Positions 7,986-16,918 of a stretch of 51,993 bases of DNA are shown here, in pieces. The notes beneath the pieces were generated by a model, which saw only the letters and a program-made list of their open reading frames with translations, ran no database searches and was not told the DNA's origin. Origin of the DNA: Pseudomonas sp. ISL-84 (GTDB lineage: Bacteria > Bacillota > Bacilli > Bacillales > Cytobacillaceae). Both the position numbers and the translations under genes were made by a program. Location of the stretch: positions 1 to 51,993 of the forward strand of contig JAGGRA010000072.1 in the NCBI GenBank assembly GCA_018613035.1. The letters run 5' to 3'. The stretch's first letter is position 1, and every line of letters starts with the position of its first letter.

Positions 7986-8730
7986 AAACTTTGGCGGGCT
8001 GAGTGCTCTCTCTGATGTCTCATTCTCAATAAATAAGGGAGAGATCTTTGGACTGATCGGACCGAATGGCGCAGGTAAAACAACGATGTTCAATTTGATT
8101 ACATCGATGTTCTCACCCACTTCCGGTGAAATTGTTTTTAACGGAGATAACATAAATGGCCTGAAGCCGCATCTAATCACGAAAAAAGGCATTTGCAGGA
8201 CATTCCAGAACATTCGTCTATTTCCGCAAATGACTGCAGAGGAAAACGTAATGGTAGGGGAGCACTGCAGGAGCAAATCAGGGGTTTTAAGCAGTGTCTT
8301 TCGGACAAAAAACCAGCGTCAGGAAGAGGAGAGAATCCGCCGCAAAGCAAATGAATTGCTTGAATTTGTTGGTTTGGGAGGATATGCAGATGTAATCTCG
8401 GACAGCCTGGCATACGGCCAGCAAAGAAGATTGGAAATAGCCAGAGCATTGGCCAGCAGCCCCAAGCTTCTACTTCTCGATGAGCCGGCAGCTGGAATGA
8501 ACGAAACAGAAACAAGCGAACTATTTCAACTTATTAAAAAAATTCAGGAGCAGGGGATTACTGTGCTGTTAATCGAGCATGATATGCCCCTTGTGATGAA
8601 ATTATGCGACCGCATTGCGGTACTTAACTTCGGCAAGAAGATTGCAGAAGGAACACCGGCCGACATTCAGAATAACCCTGATGTCATCGAAGCCTATCTC
8701 GGCAGCGAGGAGGAAGATTTGTATGCTTAA
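7957..8730 (+). CDS. livG: Branched-chain amino acid ABC transporter ATPase LivG
   Basis: Cytoplasmic ATPase of the importer, 257 residues. Walker A GPNGAGKT at 35-42, signature LAYGQQ in the variant form typical of LivG, Walker B LLLLDEP followed by AAGM, and switch histidine in LLIEHDM. The AGAGGGGG ribosome site lies inside the end of livM. It would pair with LivF as the ATPase heterodimer; livF starts 8 bp before its stop. Confidence 0.93.
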   Translation: MVLQVKKACKNFGGLSALSDVSFSINKGEIFGLIGPNGAGKTTMFNLITSMFSPTSGEIVFNGDNINGLKPHLITKKGICRTFQNIRLFPQMTAEENVMVGEHCRSKSGVLSSVFRTKNQRQEEERIRRKANELLEFVGLGGYADVISDSLAYGQQRRLEIARALASSPKLLLLDEPAAGMNETETSELFQLIKKIQEQGITVLLIEHDMPLVMKLCDRIAVLNFGKKIAEGTPADIQNNPDVIEAYLGSEEEDLYA

Positions 8731-9433
8731 AGTAAACGGCATTTCCGCCTTTTATGGTAAAATCCAGGTCCTTAAGAACATTGGTCTGGAGGTGGAAGAA
8801 GGAAGCATTGTCACCATTCTTGGAGCAAACGGAGCCGGGAAAACAACGACCATGAAGACCATATCCGGGCTTTTGAAACCGCAGCAGGGCAGCATTGAAT
8901 TTCAAGGTGAGGAAGTAAAGGGGCTACGGCCTGATCAGCTGCTGAGAAAAGGAATTGCTCTTGTTCCGGAAGGCCGGCAGATCCTCTCAGGGATGACAGT
9001 GCTCGAAAACCTTGAAATGGGGGCATATCACCGAAAGGACAATGAAATTGACCGGGATATTAAAAATGTAATGGCAAGGTTCCCGATTCTTGAAGAAAGA
9101 CAGAAACAGCTTGGGGGGACTTTATCAGGCGGGCAGCAGCAAATGCTCGCTATTGCCAGAGCCATTCTCAGCAAGCCAAAGCTACTTCTCCTTGACGAAC
9201 CATCTATGGGATTGGCGCCGCTGATCGTGGCTGATATTTTTAAAATTATAAAAGAAATTAATGAAGCTGGAACAACAGTCCTCCTGGTAGAGCAGAATGC
9301 AAGACAGGCTCTGCGCATATCCGATTATGGATATGTGCTGGAAACCGGAAAAATCGTAGCAGAAGGAAGTTCCCAGGAGCTGTTGAATGATCCAAGAATC
9401 ATGGAAGCCTATCTGGGACGGAAATCAAGTTAA
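8723..9433 (+). CDS. livF: Branched-chain amino acid ABC transporter ATPase LivF
   Basis: Second ATPase subunit, 236 residues. Walker A GANGAGKT, canonical signature LSGGQQQ, Walker B LLLLDEPSMGL and LLVEQNA in the switch region, where LivF proteins normally have Q. I use the ATG at 8723, after GAGGAGGA; the open frame extends upstream to 8615 but that part overlaps livG out of frame and is not conserved sequence. It overlaps the livG stop by 8 bp and closes the operon, which ends at a hairpin at 9447. Confidence 0.93.
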   Translation: MLKVNGISAFYGKIQVLKNIGLEVEEGSIVTILGANGAGKTTTMKTISGLLKPQQGSIEFQGEEVKGLRPDQLLRKGIALVPEGRQILSGMTVLENLEMGAYHRKDNEIDRDIKNVMARFPILEERQKQLGGTLSGGQQQMLAIARAILSKPKLLLLDEPSMGLAPLIVADIFKIIKEINEAGTTVLLVEQNARQALRISDYGYVLETGKIVAEGSSQELLNDPRIMEAYLGRKSS

Positions 9434-9446
9434 TCTATTTATTGAT

Positions 9447-9473
9447 GGCCAAATCTATTGATTTGGTCTTTTG
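9447..9473 (+). terminator. Intrinsic terminator of the liv operon
   Basis: GGCCAAATC / GATTTGGTC stem with a TATT loop, then TTTTG. Confidence 0.75.
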
Positions 9474-9537
9474 TATGTTGGAAGGTAAGAGTATGTTAAA
9501 ATCGATTTTATATTAAGGCAACCATTTTGGAGGATAG

Positions 9538-10517
9538 ATGAAAAGGATTAAAAAGTTTTTTCAAAGAATGTTCCTGTTTCTTATCATTCTTGCTGTGTTT
9601 ATGTTTGCCAATAACAGCTCCTTGTTTACTAAGGAAAGAGACGAAAAGCCCTTGCTGCTGGCGCATAGAGGAATGACACAGACCTTTTATATGGAAGGAA
9701 TAACCGGGGATACGTGTACGGCAGAGCGAATTTATGAACCTGAACATCCTTTTATTGAAAACACAATTCCATCCATGGAAGCAGCTTTTGAAGCCGGAGC
9801 TGATGTAGTAGAGTTGGACATTCAGCCAACAAAAGATGGCCAGTTTGCTGTTTTTCATGATTGGACACTGGAATGCCGGACAGATGGCCAGGGGGTTCCA
9901 GGGAACATACAATGAATGAGCTGAAACAGTTCGACATTGGATACGGCTATACAGCCGATAAGGGAATAACTTTTCCGTTTCGCGGAAAAGGAACTGGGCT
10001 TATGCCTTCGCTTGATGAAGTAATGAAGTATTTTCCGGAAGGCAAGTTTTTAATCCATATTAAAAGCAATGATCCGAATGAAGGAAGACAGCTTGCTGAA
10101 TATTTTTCAAATTTCCCGGAAAGCCGGCTGCAGGAGATAACGGTATATGGGGGAGATGAGCCTATTGCTGCGCTTCAGGAGAAAATGCCCGGTATGCGTG
10201 TGATGTCAAAGGCAACCCTGAAGAGCTGTCTCTTGCCCTATCTGGCTGCTGGCTGGACAGGATATATTCCTAATTCCTGTAAAGACACGCAGCTGCATAT
10301 CCCTGAAGCTTATTCAAAATGGATGTGGGGCTGGCCTAATAAGTTTTTAAATCGTATGGATCAAGCTGGTACAAATGTCATCGTGGTTGCAGGCGACGGC
10401 GGCTGGTCTGAAGGGTTTGATAAACCAGCAGATCTGGAACGGCTTCCTGCTGACTATTCCGGGGGGATATGGACAAACCGGATTGATCTAATCGGACCCC
10501 TCTATAAGGGAAATTGA
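9538..10517 (+). pseudogene. Glycerophosphodiester phosphodiesterase, frameshifted
   Basis: Two overlapping frames together encode one GDPD-family protein of about 325 residues. The first (from 9538, ribosome site GGAGGATAG) has an N-terminal membrane anchor (residues 8-25), the catalytic LLAHRGM, and ENTIPSMEAAFEAGADVVELD with FAVFHDW. The second continues from about 9891 with REHTMNELK, LMPSLDEV and FLIHIKSND. The switch falls at a run of five G (9891-9895); a sixth G would restore a continuous reading through GQGGSREH. Either a base was lost (mutation or sequencing error in the homopolymer) or a -1 frameshift occurs there. An intact enzyme would release glycerol-3-phosphate from glycerophosphodiesters on the outer membrane face. 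The gene ends at a hairpin (10519). Confidence 0.85.
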
Positions 10518-10518
10518 C

Positions 10519-10545
10519 GCTTGGAGTAATCCAAGCTTTCTGCTT
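10519..10545 (+). terminator. Intrinsic terminator after the phosphodiesterase gene
   Basis: Perfect 7-bp stem GCTTGGA-GTAA-TCCAAGC followed by TTTCTGCTTTT. The 200 bp from here to the next gene are AT-rich and hold no other gene. Confidence 0.8.
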
Positions 10546-10747
10546 TTATAGACTGTTAACTTGGGCATCTTCACACAGGAGTTTAAGGAGACTGCCCTTT
10601 TCTAATTTTTTTACTGTTAAATTATTTAAAAATTTTGTAAAAAGGGATATTATATTTATAGCATTCTTTTATTTAGTTTACCGAAGGATTTCAGATGCCT
10701 TTTTATACATATATTAAATTTTGCAACTACAGCTTGGGGGACTACGA

Positions 10748-12478
10748 ATGGTGAGGATTTTATCATACTTAAAGCCGTACAGGATTGCGGTGATGGTTGC
10801 TCTATTGCTGATGCTGACAGAGCTTGTGGTGGAGCTTATTCAGCCATTGTTAATGGCAAAGATCATAGATAACGGTATTATGAAAAATGATCTTCAGGAG
10901 GTTATGAAATGGGGAGGAATCATGGTCGGAGCTTCTTTTGCCGCTTTTGCTGCAGGTGTAATCAATTCCTTCTATGCTGCCCATGTTAGCCAAAGCTTCG
11001 GTTTTGATGTTAGAAAAAGTTTATATGAAAAAGTGCAATCCTTCTCTTTTGCCAATTTTAACCATTTCCCTACTTCTTCTCTGATCACAAGGATGACTAA
11101 TGATATTACACAGCTGCAAAATACAGTCTTCATGAGTCTTAGAATTATGATGAGAGCGCCGCTATTAATTATCGGCGGCCTTGGGATGGCATTTGTTGTG
11201 AATGTAAAACTGGCGCTCATTTTATCAATAATGGCCCCTTTTCTGTTTCTTTTCCTGTTTTGGGTGATGGGCAAAGGCAGAGTAATGTTTAAAGGGGTTC
11301 AGGAAAAACTGGATGCTGTAAATAGTGTTATGCAGGAAAATTTGTCAGGCATTCGTTTAGTAAAAGCTTTTGTCCGTAGAAAGCACGAGGTGAAACGTTT
11401 TACAGAAACCAATAAGGATCTCAGAGATGGAACAGTCAATGCACTGCGGCTTATGGAAGTAACTATGCCGGTGCTGCTTTTGATCATGAACCTTTCTATT
11501 CTGGGTGTATTATGGTTTGGAAGCATTCAGGTCAATACAGGGGATGTGAAGGTGGGAGAGGTTGTCGCAATTGTCAACTATGCGACTAGGATAACGGCAG
11601 CTTTTTCGATCTTCTCCTGGATTATTATGGCCTTTTCTAGAGCCCGTGCCTCTGCAAATCGTGTCACTGAGGTATTGGAAACAGAGGTTGATTTAGCAGA
11701 TCTTTCGGACTCCCGCAAAGATTTAACAGTAAATGAAGGAAAAATTGAATTCACAAATGTCTCATTTCAATATCCGGGAACGGCTGAAAAGGTTCTCGAG
11801 GATATCAGCTTTCAAATCAATCCCGGTGAAACGGTCGCCATTCTGGGTGCCACAGGAGCGGGCAAGACCTCTTTATTCCAGCTCATTCCCCGACTTTATG
11901 ATGTAACTGGAGGAAAAGTTAAAATTGATGGGCATGATGTCCGCGAGATGAAAATGGAAAACCTCCGCAGGAAGGTCGGTTTCGTGCCGCAGGAAGCCTT
12001 GCTTTTTACAGGAAGTGTGAAAGAAAACATTTCATGGGGCAAGGAAGGGGCTACTATGGCGGAGATTACTGCAGCAGCTGTAAATGCACAAATTCACGAA
12101 ACCATTATGAAGCTTCCTCAGCAATATGATACAAGAGTGGGGCAAAAGGGTGTTAATCTATCCGGCGGGCAAAAACAAAGATTGTCGATTGCACGGGCTC
12201 TTGTGAGAATTCCGAAAATCTTGCTGCTCGATGACAGCACAAGCGCGCTGGATATGAAAACAGAAGCAAAGCTGCTGGACGCTCTAAAGGAGTATACTTG
12301 CACGACATTGATTATCACGCAGAAAATCAGCACCGCAATTGAAGCGGACCGGATTTTGCTTCTGGAGGATGGAAAGCTGCTGGCTGAAGGCGATCATGAC
12401 AGCTTGCTAAAAACATCCGGATTATATAAAAGGATTTTCCAATCCCAATCAGGAGAGGAGAATAGAGACTATGCTTAA
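10748..12478 (+). CDS. Heterodimeric ABC exporter, subunit with degenerate ATP site (YfiB-like)
   Basis: Half-transporter of 576 residues: a six-helix membrane domain (about 1-320) followed by an ATPase domain. Walker A GATGAGKT is near 367 and the signature LSGGQ near 470, but Walker B is LLLDDS, with Asp where the catalytic Glu should be, and the switch histidine is replaced by Gln (ITQKI). This is the degenerate partner pattern of exporters such as BmrC or TM287. The next gene overlaps by 8 bp and supplies the catalytic residues. Size and pairing resemble B. subtilis YfiB/YfiC. Start is the ATG at 10748 after TTGGGGGA. Likely exports drugs or lipophilic compounds; the substrate is unknown. 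Confidence 0.88.
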   Translation: MVRILSYLKPYRIAVMVALLLMLTELVVELIQPLLMAKIIDNGIMKNDLQEVMKWGGIMVGASFAAFAAGVINSFYAAHVSQSFGFDVRKSLYEKVQSFSFANFNHFPTSSLITRMTNDITQLQNTVFMSLRIMMRAPLLIIGGLGMAFVVNVKLALILSIMAPFLFLFLFWVMGKGRVMFKGVQEKLDAVNSVMQENLSGIRLVKAFVRRKHEVKRFTETNKDLRDGTVNALRLMEVTMPVLLLIMNLSILGVLWFGSIQVNTGDVKVGEVVAIVNYATRITAAFSIFSWIIMAFSRARASANRVTEVLETEVDLADLSDSRKDLTVNEGKIEFTNVSFQYPGTAEKVLEDISFQINPGETVAILGATGAGKTSLFQLIPRLYDVTGGKVKIDGHDVREMKMENLRRKVGFVPQEALLFTGSVKENISWGKEGATMAEITAAAVNAQIHETIMKLPQQYDTRVGQKGVNLSGGQKQRLSIARALVRIPKILLLDDSTSALDMKTEAKLLDALKEYTCTTLIITQKISTAIEADRILLLEDGKLLAEGDHDSLLKTSGLYKRIFQSQSGEENRDYA

Positions 12479-14300
12479 ACAGCTGAAAAGACCATTCCAA
12501 TATAAAAAAATTCCTCTCCAGCTTGACGAAAAGGTTTCACCAGGAAAAAAGGCGAAATCAAAAAATATGGGGGCAACTTTAAAGCGGATTTGGACCTTTC
12601 TTTCCTATAATAAGATCCTGTTGTTCCTCGTTCTTCTCATGGTGCTCATCAGTTCGGCATTGGCTTTGCTAGGCCCATTTTTAGTGGGGGTGGCCATTGA
12701 TGAATATATTGTCACACAAAATGGCGATGGTTTTATCACCTTACTGGCAGGGCTGACAGTGATTTATGTGTTTCACTCGCTTTCACTCTGGTTCCAGAAC
12801 TATTGGATGATCGGCATTGCACAAGAGACTGTTTTTACGATGAGAACAAAGCTTTTCAGACATTTGCATAAGCTGCCGATTCCTTTCTTTGATAAACGGC
12901 AGCAAGGAGAATTAATGAGCAGGGTTACCAATGATATCGAGAATGTCAGCTCTACCTTGAATAGCTCGTTTATCCAGGTGTTCTCCAGTTTGCTTACCCT
13001 AATTGGCACGATTTCTGTGATGCTTTGGCTGAGTCCGCTATTGACGCTGATTACGCTCATTATTGTTCCATTAATGTTTCTTGGCATGAAATGGATTACA
13101 AAGAGGACAGGAAAACTATTCAAGGAGCAGCAAAGAAATCTGGGCGAGCTGAATGGTTATATTGAAGAAACGATATCAGGACAACGAATCATCAAAACGT
13201 TTTCACAGGAAAAAAAGGTCATTGCCGAATTCCATGAAAAAGGGGAAAGGCTTAGAAGAGCAGGATTTTGGGCCCAGACCTATTCAGGGTTTATTCCGAA
13301 GCTAATGAATGTCCTGAATAACCTTAGCTTTGCCATCATTGCGGGGATAGGGGGCGTGTTTGCTCTAAACGGTATGATTTCGATTGGTGTCATTGTCATA
13401 TTTACCGAGTATTCCCGTCAATTTACCCGTCCGTTGAATGACCTGGCAAACCAATTTAACACGCTGCTGTCTGCGATCGCAGGAGCTGAGCGGGTATTTG
13501 ACATTATGGATGAAGAGGAAGAGTTTAAGAATGAAAAGGATCTTAAAGAGCTTTCGCATATTAAAGGAAATGTCGAGTTTTGCAATGTATCTTTTTCATA
13601 TGAAGAGGATGGCAACACGGTAAGGAATGTTAACCTCCATGTGAAAGCTGGGCAGACGGCTGCTTTCGTAGGTCCGACCGGTGCAGGAAAAACAACTATG
13701 ATCAATTTACTTTCACGTTTTTACGAGCTGGACACAGGAAGCATTTTAATAGATGGCCAGGATATCTCCCTTGTGAAAAAAGAAAGTCTACGGAAGAATA
13801 TGGGCTTTGTCTTGCAGGATTCCTTCTTGTTCAAGGGTACGGTTTGTGAAAATATCCGCTATGGAAGGCTGGACGCGTCAGATGAAGAAGTGGTGAAAGC
13901 AGCAAAGCTCGCTAACGCCCATTCTTTTATCATGAAGCTTCCCCAGCAATACGACACTGTTTTAAGCCAGGACGGAACCGGTATCAGCCAGGGGCAAAAA
14001 CAGCTGTTATCTATTGCCAGGGCATTCCTCGCTAATCCAGGCATTTTGATTCTGGATGAGGCAACAAGCAGCATTGATACTGTGACAGAACTAAAAATAC
14101 AGGATGCCCTGCAGGAGCTGATGAAGGGCCGGACCAGCTTCGTCATTGCCCATCGTTTAAATACCATTCAAAATGCAGATAAGATTTTTGTAATTGAAGA
14201 GGGGTGTATTCTTGAAGAAGGTACGCATGAATCGCTTCTCAAGCAGGAGGGCTTTTACTATCAGCTGCATGGTAAAGCTGCAGCGGAGGCGCATGCTTGA
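12471..14300 (+). CDS. Heterodimeric ABC exporter, catalytic subunit (YfiC-like)
   Basis: Partner half-transporter, 609 residues, with a basic N-terminal extension of about 40 residues before the six-helix domain. Walker A GPTGAGKT is near 401; Walker B ILILDEAT keeps the catalytic Glu and IAHRLNT keeps the switch His, but the signature is ISQGQ instead of LSGGQ. The signature of this subunit completes the ATP site on its partner, so the non-canonical residues all fall in one of the two sites, as in BmrCD-type exporters. The start ATG lies inside the end of the upstream gene, after GGAGAGGAG, so the pair is probably translationally coupled. A bidirectional terminator follows. Confidence 0.88.
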   Translation: MLKQLKRPFQYKKIPLQLDEKVSPGKKAKSKNMGATLKRIWTFLSYNKILLFLVLLMVLISSALALLGPFLVGVAIDEYIVTQNGDGFITLLAGLTVIYVFHSLSLWFQNYWMIGIAQETVFTMRTKLFRHLHKLPIPFFDKRQQGELMSRVTNDIENVSSTLNSSFIQVFSSLLTLIGTISVMLWLSPLLTLITLIIVPLMFLGMKWITKRTGKLFKEQQRNLGELNGYIEETISGQRIIKTFSQEKKVIAEFHEKGERLRRAGFWAQTYSGFIPKLMNVLNNLSFAIIAGIGGVFALNGMISIGVIVIFTEYSRQFTRPLNDLANQFNTLLSAIAGAERVFDIMDEEEEFKNEKDLKELSHIKGNVEFCNVSFSYEEDGNTVRNVNLHVKAGQTAAFVGPTGAGKTTMINLLSRFYELDTGSILIDGQDISLVKKESLRKNMGFVLQDSFLFKGTVCENIRYGRLDASDEEVVKAAKLANAHSFIMKLPQQYDTVLSQDGTGISQGQKQLLSIARAFLANPGILILDEATSSIDTVTELKIQDALQELMKGRTSFVIAHRLNTIQNADKIFVIEEGCILEEGTHESLLKQEGFYYQLHGKAAAEAHA

Positions 14301-14361
14301 CTGTGTTCGTCCCCAGCCCGCTGCGGTGAATGCAAGATAGAAAACACGGTCTACCCCAATA

Positions 14362-14396
14362 AAAAGCGGATTTGAGTAAGAATCAAATCCGCTTTT
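14362..14396. terminator. Bidirectional terminator
   Basis: Perfect 14-bp stem AAAAGCGGATTTGA / TCAAATCCGCTTTT between two convergent genes, A-rich on one side and T-rich on the other. Confidence 0.92.
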
Positions 14397-14401
14397 GATT
14401 T

Positions 14402-15070
14402 CTATAAAATGACCTTTTTTTCTTTTGCTTCTTTCAGCCAGTCCGGGAATTCAGTCAGTAATAGGTCATAAATCTCGTTATCTGATATGGTTTCAATATC
14501 TTTAATATGGAAAAAGTTTGCATTATCAATGTAACGGCCATCCATTTCGTCAAGCTTTTCCAATGCTTCAAAGCTGGAATCTCCTATCCCGACAAATTGC
14601 CAAAATAGCGGTTTATCAGAAGATGAAACAACTGGTTTTTTTATGGTTCTTTTGCAGCCTCCATCATTGATAAAAACAATAAAGGCAGGATCTCTGCTTG
14701 GGTCTTCGACCGTGTATTTCTGAATGACATCCTCCATAACAGGAGGTTCATCATTTCTGCCGAATTTATGAATTAGATCATTATTTAAGATGTATCGATC
14801 CACATAATCCTCAAAGTCATTTTCTGTTACAGGCTTCAGCCGGGAAAATTCATTATCATAAACCCAAATATCTAATGCCCCGTCGTCGTCAAATTGGCTG
14901 GCAACAGCCAGGATTCTTTCGACAACCTTTTGTACTGTACCGTTTTTATATAGCCGCCGCATAGAGCCTGAAATATCCAGAACAAGGCCGACTCTGGCAG
15001 TTACATTGTTTAAATTCTTTTTCTCCAGTATGACCCCGGCAGACTTTTTTAATAAACTTATAGACCCCAT
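14402..15070 (-). CDS. VWA-domain protein, TerF type
   Basis: 222-residue protein made almost entirely of a von Willebrand factor A domain. The metal-ion-dependent adhesion site is intact: DISGSM with Asp32, Ser34 and Ser36. Later FINDGGCKR and FWQFVGIG match the TerF C-terminal VWA family of tellurite/stress-resistance clusters. No signal peptide or membrane segment is seen, so it should be cytoplasmic. Start at the ATG at 15070, after GAGGAGA. No other ter genes lie nearby, so this is a solitary copy and its role is unknown; VWA proteins usually bridge proteins through a bound metal ion. Confidence 0.8.
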   Translation of the reverse strand: MGSISLLKKSAGVILEKKNLNNVTARVGLVLDISGSMRRLYKNGTVQKVVERILAVASQFDDDGALDIWVYDNEFSRLKPVTENDFEDYVDRYILNNDLIHKFGRNDEPPVMEDVIQKYTVEDPSRDPAFIVFINDGGCKRTIKKPVVSSSDKPLFWQFVGIGDSSFEALEKLDEMDGRYIDNANFFHIKDIETISDNEIYDLLLTEFPDWLKEAKEKKVIL

Positions 15071-15144
15071 AATATCTCTCCTCAAGTAAATAATCACAAC
15101 TAAAATTTACCATAATGAGAAATTAAAAGCTTCTAAGATGTTCC

Positions 15145-16206
15145 TCAATTTGAAAACCTCATAGCGAAGTCAATAAGCATCTTTTCATATAAATGAATAG
15201 AATGCGGAAGAACATATTCATTATTCCCGTGCCAGTTTAAGCCGGAAGGGCCAAACTCGATTGCTGGTATTCCGTAATTGGCGAAAAAGACCGTATCCGC
15301 AGAACCGTGCTGACCAAAGAACACCGCTTTACTTTCAGTATGTTTTTCGACGATCGGTTCGAGCATTAAAATAAAGGGGTTGTCCCTTTGGGTAATAAGC
15401 GGTTTGCTGAACATATTAACGATTACTTCGCCATCTGTAATGCCTTCAATTTGTTTGATGACGTCTTCATGATTCTGTGTTGGCAAGTAGCGGATATCAT
15501 AGGATATCACACATTTTTCGGGAACTTTATTATATACATCACCGCCATCTATTTTAGCCAGATTAATAGATGGATAGGGATAGAACTCGGATGATTCTTT
15601 TGCAAAAGGCAATTTCAGCAGTTTTTGATGAACTTTAAAAGCTTTTTCAATGGCATTGACTCCCTCCCAAGGACGGCTTCCATGTGCGGGATCACCTTCT
15701 ATTTCAATATCCAGCCTGATAACGCCTTTTGCTTCCAGCGCGATACCCAGCTGTGTCGGCTCGGAACAAATGACAAAATCACCGCGATAACCCTGCTCTG
15801 CAAGATAGCCTGAACAATTAAACCCGCCAATTTCTTCATCTGATACAATTTGAAGCTGTATTTTCACGCCTATTGGCTTCTTATGAAGTTCTTTAGCCGC
15901 ACACATCATTGCAGCAACTCCTGCTTTCATATCTGCTGCGCCGCGTCCATATATTTTATCTCTAACTTCCACAGGAATAAATTGCTCATCCTTTCCTGAA
16001 ACAACATCGACATGGCCATTAAAGATAACGGTTTGATCGCCGCTTCCAATTTCGCAGACAGCCATTTTATACCCATTGTTTTCAATCAATTCAGAAGGGA
16101 GGTCATGGCCTGACAGCCACTGATGGCAATATTCGATTGCCCGGTTTGCCCCCTCCTTGGTTGAGCTGTTAATTGAAATGAGATCCTTCAATACATTCTC
16201 CAGCAT
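15145..16206 (-). CDS. M20-family peptidase/deacylase (ArgE/DapE type)
   Basis: Zinc-dependent amidohydrolase of 353 residues. The metal-ligand motifs of the family are present: NGHVDVV (His65, Asp67), GRGAADMKAG (Asp92), SDEEIGG (acid base Glu124-Glu125), CSEPT (Glu149) and a C-terminal histidine in NWHGNNE. A dimerisation-lid domain sits between about 160 and 280. The family includes acetylornithine deacetylase, succinyl-diaminopimelate desuccinylase and various dipeptidases; the sequence does not decide between them and there is no arginine or lysine operon here. Ribosome site GGAGGA is about 12 nt from the start. It is transcribed leftward into a gap shared with the VWA gene. Confidence 0.82.
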   Translation of the reverse strand: MLENVLKDLISINSSTKEGANRAIEYCHQWLSGHDLPSELIENNGYKMAVCEIGSGDQTVIFNGHVDVVSGKDEQFIPVEVRDKIYGRGAADMKAGVAAMMCAAKELHKKPIGVKIQLQIVSDEEIGGFNCSGYLAEQGYRGDFVICSEPTQLGIALEAKGVIRLDIEIEGDPAHGSRPWEGVNAIEKAFKVHQKLLKLPFAKESSEFYPYPSINLAKIDGGDVYNKVPEKCVISYDIRYLPTQNHEDVIKQIEGITDGEVIVNMFSKPLITQRDNPFILMLEPIVEKHTESKAVFFGQHGSADTVFFANYGIPAIEFGPSGLNWHGNNEYVLPHSIHLYEKMLIDFAMRFSN

Positions 16207-16409
16207 ATTTTAAAAGGTCCTCCTTATATCTGAATAAGTTTTGCAAAGATATCATTCCTATTCCCGGCTTTAGGCAGAAGAAATCGTACTTTTAAAAATT
16301 CCTTTTAGAAGAAGAACTTTCATTCCCTTCAAGGCGATAGCTATCTAAATTCTAAGAATTAATTTTAATACTAAAAAAGGAAACAAAGCTCGGTTCCTTA
16401 GTCTCATAA
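16207..16409. other. Intergenic, no gene seen
   Basis: AT-rich sequence upstream of the M20 peptidase, containing a leftward terminator at 16365-16399. No coding frame or RNA motif recognised. Confidence 0.5.
16365..16399 (-). terminator. Leftward terminator
   Basis: Minus-strand stem AAGGAA / TTCCTT with an 11-nt loop and a T-rich tract. It lies just after the stop of the gene remnant, which supports that remnant as a former 3' end. Confidence 0.55.
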
Positions 16410-16517
16410 CTATTTTTCAGGCAGCTTTAGTTCAGCATTTCCATCTTCATCCATTTGCACAAATACTTTTTTGCCGTCTGGCCCCTTCCCAGCAAGAGGA
16501 AAAAAAGGTATGATAAT
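16410..16517 (-). pseudogene. 3' remnant of an unrecognised gene
   Basis: A minus-strand frame of about 36 codons reads like genuine protein near its end (GKGPDGKKVFVQMDED, then NAELKLPEK and a TAG stop) but has no start codon or ribosome site, and a stop lies just upstream of it. It is followed by a terminator-like hairpin. I read it as the preserved C-terminus of a decayed gene. Family not recognised. Confidence 0.45.
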
Positions 16518-16529
16518 TAGGCTGTTTAT

Positions 16530-16760
16530 TTATTCACGAATTTATCAACATAGTAAATATTGATTTAAAAGAGATTCGCAAACTTATCAACACTATCCAC
16601 AGGATTCGGTGGATTTACCCACAGAATTTTGTTAACATCCATATGGATGTGTAATATACCTTGGTGAAAGCAGTTATACAACTTATTAACATTACTCACA
16701 TCCCTGTGGATAAAGGCCTGTTCACAACTTGATCAAACTTAGCCCAATATTTGTGAAGAA
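16530..16760. promoter_or_regulatory. Cluster of DnaA boxes
   Basis: Within 231 bp there is one perfect DnaA box (TGTGGATAA at 16705, complement of TTATCCACA) and seven 9-mers with one mismatch to TTATNCACA. These are TTATTCACG at 16530, TTATCAACA at 16542 and 16584, CTATCCACA at 16593, TTACCCACA at 16615, TTACTCACA at 16692 and TGTGAAGAA (complement) at 16752. Two adjoin directly (16584 and 16593). DnaA-box clusters away from oriC are known in B. subtilis, where they tune DnaA availability or transcription; a role here is inferred. Confidence 0.7.
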
Positions 16761-16817
16761 TTGGTGAAGTGCATTGCAGAATGCTGTTAGAAGGAGTATA
16801 TTAAAAGTGAAGAAAGA

Positions 16818-16835
16818 TAGTGAAACATTTCACAA
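16818..16835. promoter_or_regulatory. Rex-type operator 1
   Basis: TAGTGAA-ACAT-TTCACAA matches the Rex consensus TTGTGAA-N4-TTCACAA at 13 of 14 defined positions. It lies 142 bp upstream of the DoxX gene. Confidence 0.7.
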
Positions 16836-16918
16836 AATGATTCGCTAAAGTATCCTTTCTTCCAAAGAGCTGGCCGGCTTTTAAAAACCCAATAGGGGTT
16901 AAAAATTTTTTATTAAAC

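Noticed and set aside
10514-10717. 67-codon plus-strand frame after the phosphodiesterase
   Set aside because: It begins at the previous stop, contains the terminator hairpin and has no ribosome site.
16530-16760. Chromosomal replication origin
   Set aside because: No dnaA, dnaN, gyrase, parAB or AT-rich unwinding trios seen; only the box cluster is present.
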